This document shows positions 57,043-64,000 of a DNA stretch of 64,000 nucleotides, piece by piece (positions within the stretch are counted from its first letter, which is position 1; every line of letters begins with the position of its first letter). The stretch spans positions 1,674,001 to 1,738,000 of the forward strand of contig NZ_CP133784.1 of NCBI RefSeq assembly GCF_034353875.1. Reading direction: 5' to 3'. Position numbers and translations under genes: made by a program. The notes below the pieces were generated by a model, which saw nothing but the letters and a program-made list of their open reading frames with translations, was not told where the DNA came from and made no database searches. The stretch comes from Pseudomonas sp. MH9.2. Its GTDB lineage: Bacteria > Pseudomonadota > Gammaproteobacteria > Pseudomonadales > Pseudomonadaceae.

Positions 57043-58374
57043 CTACTCCGCCTGATTGCTCCGCAGTGGCACCCGCAGCTCGACGCGCAAACCATCCGGC
57101 TGACTGTCGAATGTCAGGGAGCAGGCGCAGCGCTGAACAATGGCCTGGACGATGGCCAGGCCCAGGCCGCTTCCAGGGCTTTTACCGTTGCGCCAGAAAC
57201 GTTCGGTGAGGTGCTGCAGGTCCTCGCTCGCAATGCCAGGGCCGTGGTCGCGCACATGGAAGCAGGCGGTATGCACATCGGCCTCAAGGCTCAGCTCGAC
57301 ATGCGCATCGGCAGGCGTGTGGCGCAACGCGTTATCCAGCAGATTGCGCAACGCGGCAACGGCCAATACCGCGGGCATCTCCACCGCCGCGAGGGAGAGA
57401 TTTTTCGGCATGTGCAGTTCGATGCGCGAACTATCGCCCGGGCTAGCGTCGTGGATGGCCAACCGCGCAACCTCTTCAGCACTGCACTGCACCCCATCAT
57501 CAAACGACAGACTGCCCTCCACCCTGGCCAGTAACAGCAATTGCTCCAGGGTTCGGTGCAGACGGTCGGCCCCCTCTTCCGCGTGGGCCAATGAGCGATC
57601 CCGCACCGGACCTTCGGTCATGCGCGCCACTTGCAGGTGGGTTTTGATAGCGGTCAGCGGACTGCGCAGTTCATGGGCGGCATCGCCGGTCAGGCGGCGC
57701 TCGCGCTCAAGGGTCTGGGCGATGCGCTGGAACAATTGATTCTGGGTGTCCAGTAACGGCTGCAGCTCGCTGGGCAGATCGGGGACGTGCAACGGCTCGA
57801 CGGAATCCGCACTGCGCCGCTTCAAGGCATCGCGCATTCGATTGAGCGGCGCCAAACCCTGACCAATGCCCAGCCACAGCAACGCCAGGCTACCGAACAA
57901 GGCCACCGCCACCGGCACCGACGCCGCGAGCAAGATGGAATGCTGGAGGGTGTCGCGTTCAGCCTGTCGATCCGCCGTGGTAATGCGCAGATCCCCCTGG
58001 GTCAGGGTGAAACTGCGCCAGTGTTCGTCATTGATCAATTGATCGTGAAAGCCGGACTGCTGGGCGTCGAGGGCCTGATCGGGGTCGGCATGACTGCGCA
58101 CCAGCACCTCCCCCCGCAGCGAACTGACCTGGCACGCGAGCCCGCCGGGAATACCCAATTGCTCGGCACTCAGCGGCGTGCCGTCACTTTTGCCGGGGGT
58201 CGGCAACTGCTCGAGCAGACCGGCAACCATGTGCGCCGACGCGCCCAGACGCTGGTCGAGGGACAGCATCATCTGGCTGCGCAAATCGCAGAGCATCCAG
58301 GCCGCCGCCAGGGCCCAGATCAACACGAATACCGACCCGAGAATCAGGCTCAGGCGCACCCTTAAACTCATCAT
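57043..58374 (-). CDS. dsbS: Sensor histidine kinase, DsbS type
   Basis: Membrane sensor kinase of 443 residues. A helix at 10-30 (LILGSVFVLIWALAAAWMLC), a periplasmic domain of about 110 residues with one cysteine near position 81 (GLACQVSSLRG), a second helix (about 135-155), then HisKA (AAHELRSPLTAIKTHLQ) and the HATPase (HVRDHGPGIASED, GSGLGLAIVQAIV). In P. aeruginosa, PA2480/DsbS is reported to sense copper through a cysteine at about this position; position and neighbours match. Overlaps the regulator gene by ATGA. Confidence 0.8.
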   Translation of the reverse strand: MMSLRVRLSLILGSVFVLIWALAAAWMLCDLRSQMMLSLDQRLGASAHMVAGLLEQLPTPGKSDGTPLSAEQLGIPGGLACQVSSLRGEVLVRSHADPDQALDAQQSGFHDQLINDEHWRSFTLTQGDLRITTADRQAERDTLQHSILLAASVPVAVALFGSLALLWLGIGQGLAPLNRMRDALKRRSADSVEPLHVPDLPSELQPLLDTQNQLFQRIAQTLERERRLTGDAAHELRSPLTAIKTHLQVARMTEGPVRDRSLAHAEEGADRLHRTLEQLLLLARVEGSLSFDDGVQCSAEEVARLAIHDASPGDSSRIELHMPKNLSLAAVEMPAVLAVAALRNLLDNALRHTPADAHVELSLEADVHTACFHVRDHGPGIASEDLQHLTERFWRNGKSPGSGLGLAIVQAIVQRCACSLTFDSQPDGLRVELRVPLRSNQAE

Positions 58375-59060
58375 GGCGCCTCCGGCCCGGCGCTCTTGGC
58401 ATCCGCAGGACCGAGTCGATAACCCAAGCCACGCACGGTTTCGACAATCGTGTGGCCCAGTTTTCGACGCAGGTGGTGAATGTGCACGTTGAGCGCATTG
58501 CTCTCCACGTCATCGCCGAAACCATAGACGCTGTCCTTCAGTTGCTCGCTGGACAACACCCGACCGCGGTTATGCAACAAGGCATGCAACAGCGCCTGCT
58601 CGCGACGGGAGAGGTCCACCGGCTGCCCAGCCAGCACGGTTTCGCGGCTGCTGGGGTCGTAGGTCAGGCAGCCGTGTTCGATCAGGTTCACCGAACGCCC
58701 CGCCACCCGACGGATCAGGGTGTGCAAGCGAGCGCTTAACTCGCGCAGATCGAAGGGTTTGAGCAGGTAATCGTCAGCCCCCGCCTGCAAACCGGCGACC
58801 CGATCAGTCACCGTGTCCCGCGCCGTGAGAATCAGCACGGGCAATTCAAGACCGTTCTGGCGCAGTTGGCGCAACAGCGTCAGGCCGTCTTCATCGGGCA
58901 AGCCGAGATCGAGAATCAACACATCGAACTGCGCCGCCAGCACCATCGCCCGCGCAGCCGCCGCCGTGGCGACATGGTCCACCGTCAGCCCTTGGGCATT
59001 AAGGCCCGCGACAATGCCGCTGGCGATCAAGTCATCGTCTTCGCAAAGCAATACGTGCAT
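58371..59060 (-). CDS. dsbR: OmpR-family response regulator, DsbR type
   Basis: 229 residues: receiver with CEDDDLIASG, the phosphorylation site DVLILDLGLPDEDGLTLL and the lysine in DYLLKPFD, then a winged-helix DNA-binding domain (SREQALLHALLHNRG, HIHHLRRKLG). It is transcribed divergently from dsbD, with 186 bases between the two starts containing repeated ATTAA sites. In P. aeruginosa the equivalent regulator activates the dsb operon in response to copper. Confidence 0.82.
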   Translation of the reverse strand: MHVLLCEDDDLIASGIVAGLNAQGLTVDHVATAAAARAMVLAAQFDVLILDLGLPDEDGLTLLRQLRQNGLELPVLILTARDTVTDRVAGLQAGADDYLLKPFDLRELSARLHTLIRRVAGRSVNLIEHGCLTYDPSSRETVLAGQPVDLSRREQALLHALLHNRGRVLSSEQLKDSVYGFGDDVESNALNVHIHHLRRKLGHTIVETVRGLGYRLGPADAKSAGPEAP

Positions 59061-59096
59061 GGTGGACTCGGGAAAAAAAGCTATTAAAGCAGAACA

Positions 59097-59199
59097 CGAT
59101 TAACCCGCGATTAATGATCCCGTGTCCACCCACCCCTGCAGGAGACTCCGCGGCGTCGAAGACGGTGCCCACGCTCCGCCATTAACGCTCGCTTAATCG
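59097..59199. promoter_or_regulatory. TTAA boxes in the dsbR-dsbD intergenic region
   Basis: CGATTAACCCGCGATTAATG at 59097-59116 is a direct repeat of GATTAA at 10-11 base spacing, the usual layout of an OmpR-family site. CATTAACGCTCGCTTAATCG at 59180-59199 is a second, related pair. CTATTAAAG at 59081-59089 may be a further half site. They flank both divergent starts, so I propose them as DsbR operators. Confidence 0.45.
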
Positions 59200-59246
59200 A
59201 CATGCCGCATCCTTACCCCACCTGTCACTTCAAGGCTTTTTTGTTC

Positions 59247-61009
<1,763 letters not shown>

Positions 61010-61010
<1 letters not shown>

Positions 61011-61846
61011 TGTTGAGTTTCTCGATTGGCCCCTTCGCCCTCGCGATGAACCACGTGCTGCTGATCGCCGCTCTGGGGTTGGCAACCCTGGTCGGCTGGC
61101 GAGTCGCCAAGCGTGGCGGGATCAATCCCGAGTCAGCGCTCTTTAGCCTGTTCGTGCTCGGTCTACTCGTCGCTCGGCTGGGGTTTGTAATCGCTTACTG
61201 GCCACAGTTCCGCGAAGAACTCTGGCAGATCGTCGACATTCGCGACGGTGGTTTTCTGATCTGGCCCGGCGTGCTCGCAGTGATACTGGGCGGCCTTTGG
61301 CGCGGCTGGCGTCAGCACGCGTTGCGCCGACCGCTGGGGTTGGGCTTGAGCAGCGGCTTGCTGTTCTGGTTGCTGGCAACCATGGGCCTGAACATCTACC
61401 AGGAAAGCGCGCGCCTGCCTCAGCTGACCTTGCGCAATGCCGCCGGAGAATCGGTGCAGTTGGCCGATTACACAGGCAAACCGTTGGTAATCAACCTGTG
61501 GGCAACGTGGTGCCCCCCGTGTCGCCGGGAAATGCCGGTGCTGCAAAAGGCGCAGGCAGAACGTGAGGACGTGGTCTTCCTGTTCGTTAACCAAGCCGAA
61601 AGCCAGCAGACCGTCACCGGTTTTATCGCCGACCAAGGCCTGCATCTGCGTAACGTGTTGTTCGATGGCAGCGGCAAACTGGCGCAAAGCGTCGGCTCCA
61701 TGGCCCTGCCCACCACCATTTTCTATACCGCCGATGGCCGTCTGCGCGGCAGCCACCTCGGCGAATTGTCCAACGCCAGCCTGGCGCGTTACCTCGATAA
61801 CGTCGACAGCGATGCACCCTCTTCATACTCAAGGACTGCCCCATGA
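61010..61846 (+). CDS. Lgt-like membrane domain fused to TlpA-type thioredoxin
   Basis: 278 residues. The N-terminal half has about four membrane helices (LIAALGLATLVGWRVAKRGG, LVARLGFVIAYWPQFREELW) and resembles the Lgt prolipoprotein transferase fold, but the catalytic-histidine position reads GGFLIWPGVLAVIL, without histidine. The C-terminal half is TlpA/ResA-like with WATWCPPCRREMPVL. The start overlaps the dsbD stop (TGATG) and the end overlaps dsbG (ATGA), so all three are coupled. In PAO1 the equivalent gene is PA2477. It is probably a membrane-bound thiol reductant or oxidant fed by DsbD. Confidence 0.85.
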
Positions 61847-62610
61847 CACTACCCCGTCACTTTTTAGCCGTCTCCATCAGTCTGCTCGCCCTGCAAAGCT
61901 CGCTGCTGCATGCCGAAACATGGCCCGAACCGATCCGGGCGATGGAAGCCAAGGGCGCGCGCATCGTCGGCAGTTTCGATGCCCCGGATGGCCTGCGCGG
62001 GTATGCCGCCGAGTATCAGAATCAAGGCATGGCGTTCTACCTGACAGCGGATGGCAAACATGTGCTGGCCGGCAATCTGTATGACGAAAAAGGCAAGGAC
62101 TTGAGCAAGGCGCCGCTGGACAAGCTGGTGTATGCGCCGATGGCGAAAGAAGTCTGGAACAAGATGGAGAACAGCACCTGGATCGCCGACGGCAGCAAGA
62201 CCGCACCCCGAGTGGTCTACCTATTCAGCGACCCGAATTGCCCCTACTGCAACATGTTCTGGGAACAGGCACGGCCGTGGGTCAAGGCCGGCAAAGTGCA
62301 GTTGCGGCACATCATGGTCGGTATCATCCGCGAAGACAGCGCCGCCAAATCCGCCACGCTCCTGGCCGACAAATCCCCCGAAGTCGCGCTGAACGCTCAC
62401 GAAAGCGCTGGCAAAGGCAGCCCGCTCAAACCCCTGGCAACCATCCCGAAAGATATCCAGACCAAGCTCGACGCCAACCTGCAATTAATGACCGATCTGG
62501 GCCTGTCCGCCACCCCGGCCATCTTCTACCTCGACGACCAAGGCCACCTGCAACAGCAACAAGGCGCACCATCGCCCGAGACCTTGAACAAAATAATGGG
62601 CCCCAAATAA
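61843..62610 (+). CDS. dsbG: Thiol:disulfide interchange protein DsbG
   Basis: Periplasmic disulfide isomerase or sulfenic-acid reductase kept reduced by DsbD. The 255 residues have a signal peptide (LAVSISLLALQSSLLHA), a dimerisation domain and a thioredoxin domain with the active site FSDPNCPYCNMFW (CPYC near residue 130) and the cis-proline in GLSATPAIFYLD. It is third in dsbD-tlpA-dsbG. Confidence 0.92.
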   Translation: MTLPRHFLAVSISLLALQSSLLHAETWPEPIRAMEAKGARIVGSFDAPDGLRGYAAEYQNQGMAFYLTADGKHVLAGNLYDEKGKDLSKAPLDKLVYAPMAKEVWNKMENSTWIADGSKTAPRVVYLFSDPNCPYCNMFWEQARPWVKAGKVQLRHIMVGIIREDSAAKSATLLADKSPEVALNAHESAGKGSPLKPLATIPKDIQTKLDANLQLMTDLGLSATPAIFYLDDQGHLQQQQGAPSPETLNKIMGPK

Positions 62611-62624
62611 ACCTGGCAGGATAT

Positions 62625-62835
62625 GGAACTGACTTGCCTGCGAAAAAGCCGGGGTCGCGTCCGACCAGGAGCACCTTCATGCGATGGTGAACCCAGCTAT
62701 TTTGCGACGGCTCCGCAGCCGATTCGCAGACAAGTCTGCTCCTACGGCCTAGCGGCCAGAGGCTGAGACAGTGTGGGCAATGCTTTTGATAGGTAGGAGC
62801 TGACCGGGACGCGTAGTTTTGTCTGCGAATAAGCC
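62625..62835. repeat. Two REP-like repeats after dsbG
   Basis: The 273-base gap between dsbG and the AraC gene holds two partial copies of the palindromic family. One runs from CTGCGAAAAAGCCGGGGTCG to CGCAGACAAGTCTGCTCCTA (62637-62745 or so). The other, GTAGGAGCTGACCGGGACGC, is at 62792-62811 and continues with TTTTGTCTGCGAATAAG. No gene is present. Confidence 0.7.
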
Positions 62836-62883
62836 CGGCACGGGCTTCCAGCTAGCACGGCAGCGCGGGATTTTCCACAGAGG

Positions 62884-63837
62884 TCAGCGGCGTTTCAACG
62901 TCACCGACGGCAATTCACCAAATTGATTCTTGTAGTACTCGGCGAAGCGGCCCAGATGGAGGAAGCCGTAATCCAGAGCGATTTCGGTCAGGTTGCGCAC
63001 GCCCTGGCTCGGGTCAGACAAACTGGCCTGAATGCGTTCGAGCTTTTTGCTGCGGATGTAGTTCATCGGGGTGGTACCGGCATGGCGTTCGAACAGCGCA
63101 TACAGCGAACGAATGTTCATGTGGCTCAACTGCGCGAGTGACTCGACGGTGATGTCTTGCTTGAGGTTCTGCGCAATGTACTGGGCCAGTCGTTCGAATG
63201 GCGCGGACTGCACGTCAAGCGTCTCACGGTTGACGTTGGTGCCCAGCAGCGAGAGCAGTTTGCTCGCAATGATCTGGGTGTAATGCTCACGAACCCGAGG
63301 CAACACCAAGTCCGTTTCCGCTTCCTGACAGACCAATCCCAACAGGCTCATAAAACCATCGAGTTCGGCCAGCTTATGGCGATTGGAGGCAAAACGAATG
63401 CCTTCGCTGGGCTTATGCCAGCGTAACTCGGCGCAGGTCAGGTCGAGCAAAGGCAGCGGCAACTTGAGAATGAATTTTTCGCAATCGGCGGAATACATCA
63501 GGTCCACCGGATCGTCCGGGTTAATCAACAGTAACTCGCCCGGCGCGAAGTAATGCTCCTGCCCATAGGATTTGGACAGGCACTGACCCCGCAGTAGAAT
63601 TTGCAAGTGATAGATAGTTTCAAGCGCGGGAGACGTCACGTGAACACTGGCGCCATAACTGATACGGCACAGGTCGAGACTGGCGAACTTAGTGTGATTC
63701 AGACTGGCCTGCGGTCTTGATGTTGCAGGCAGCCGGATGCAGTGGGAACCGACATGCTGATTGACGTATTCCGACACCGCGTAAGGGTCGGCGCGCTCAA
63801 ACACCATGCTCTTTTCGTTAAGCAGAAGGCTTTGCAT
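62884..63837 (-). CDS. AraC/XylS-family transcriptional regulator
   Basis: About 317 residues. The N-terminal half is a cupin-like sensor domain (AraC_binding_2 type: YHLQILLRGQCLSKSYGQEH). The C-terminal half has two helix-turn-helix motifs (ESLAQLSHMNIRSLYALFER and LTEIALDYGFLHLGRFAEYY). It is similar in layout to BenR/XylS-type regulators of aromatic degradation, but no target operon is in the window. The start is uncertain: ATG at 63837 chosen, ATG at 63852 and GTG at 63873 possible. Confidence 0.85.
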   Translation of the reverse strand: MQSLLLNEKSMVFERADPYAVSEYVNQHVGSHCIRLPATSRPQASLNHTKFASLDLCRISYGASVHVTSPALETIYHLQILLRGQCLSKSYGQEHYFAPGELLLINPDDPVDLMYSADCEKFILKLPLPLLDLTCAELRWHKPSEGIRFASNRHKLAELDGFMSLLGLVCQEAETDLVLPRVREHYTQIIASKLLSLLGTNVNRETLDVQSAPFERLAQYIAQNLKQDITVESLAQLSHMNIRSLYALFERHAGTTPMNYIRSKKLERIQASLSDPSQGVRNLTEIALDYGFLHLGRFAEYYKNQFGELPSVTLKRR

Positions 63838-64000
63838 ACACCGCACACCCATCTTGTTTTTATAGTTGCTCACAATGCCCGGAAGACCCGGGCATTGGCA
63901 CTATCAAGAGGGTACTGGAGATAGCGGGCAAACAACAGACGACTGTCCGATCACCGAACACTCTCTGCAATCAACTGATAGCCGGGCAACTGTCCAGTGA

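Noticed and set aside
63838..64000. End of the window searched for a gene or promoter upstream of the AraC regulator
   Set aside because: Only about 160 bases remain; a small GC hairpin (CCGGAAGACCCGG) is seen but nothing that can be named.

Overview
The window is a piece of a Pseudomonas chromosome, most likely from the P. fluorescens complex. The evidence is the gene content, the high-GC codon use, the dispersed GTAGGAGC/TGTCTGCGA palindromes, and gene order. That order follows, from memory, two P. aeruginosa PAO1 blocks: fabD-plsX-rpmF-yceD-maf-sppA-rluC-rne-murB-kdsB-lpxK-exbD-comEC (PA2968-PA2984) and ABC transporter-GST-fadE-tRNAs-sagS-gpx-msrB-htpX-tpm-deaD-ohrR-efp-earP (PA2811-PA2852). 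No prophage, insertion sequence, CRISPR array or rRNA gene was seen. All comparisons with other genomes are recalled, not searched.

1-9.8 kb: lipid and translation genes (fabD partial, plsX, rpmF, yceD) and maf, sppA, a HAD phosphatase and rluC. A long structured leader then precedes rne (RNase E). 9.8-14.3 kb: a four-gene, translationally coupled operon for a periplasmic molybdenum hydroxylase (2Fe-2S subunit, Tat-exported Mo subunit, XdhC-type and MobA-type maturation factors), set between rne and murB. 14.5-21.5 kb: envelope genes murB, kdsB, trm112-like, lpxK, exbD, exbB, comEC and a DUF2062 protein. 21.6-27.3 kb: ABC-2 exporter, GST, FadE-type acyl-CoA dehydrogenase and a PA2817-family protein.

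27.4-27.9 kb: a duplicated tRNA-Glu/tRNA-Gly pair with its own promoter and terminator. 28-44.6 kb: fRMsr-type GAF protein, AAA ATPase, the hybrid sensor kinase sagS, gpx, msrB, an aminotransferase, htpX with a sigma32-like promoter, tpm, ygiD, a DEAD-box helicase, a crotonase, a spermidine-synthase-like protein, class II DAHP synthase and a DUF1127 protein. A decayed ycaQ-like 5' end lies beside the DAHP synthase gene. 44.7-48.8 kb: LysR, TauE/SafE permease, an OhrR-type regulator without ohr, efp and earP.

48.9-57 kb: a small membrane protein with a GreA-like partner, a 65-residue orphan, DUF1003, the Mg2+ P-type ATPase mgtA, a serine-type permease and an SLC13/DASS transporter. 57-62.6 kb: a periplasmic thiol-redox module in which a two-component system (dsbS/dsbR type) faces a dsbD-tlpA-dsbG operon. 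62.9-63.8 kb: an AraC-family regulator.

Most of the window is core chromosome. The least ordinary items are the redox module (Lgt-fold/TlpA fusion, AAC microsatellite in dsbD, TTAA boxes), the Mo-hydroxylase operon, the orphan ohrR, the ycaQ remnant and the long rne and mgtA leaders.
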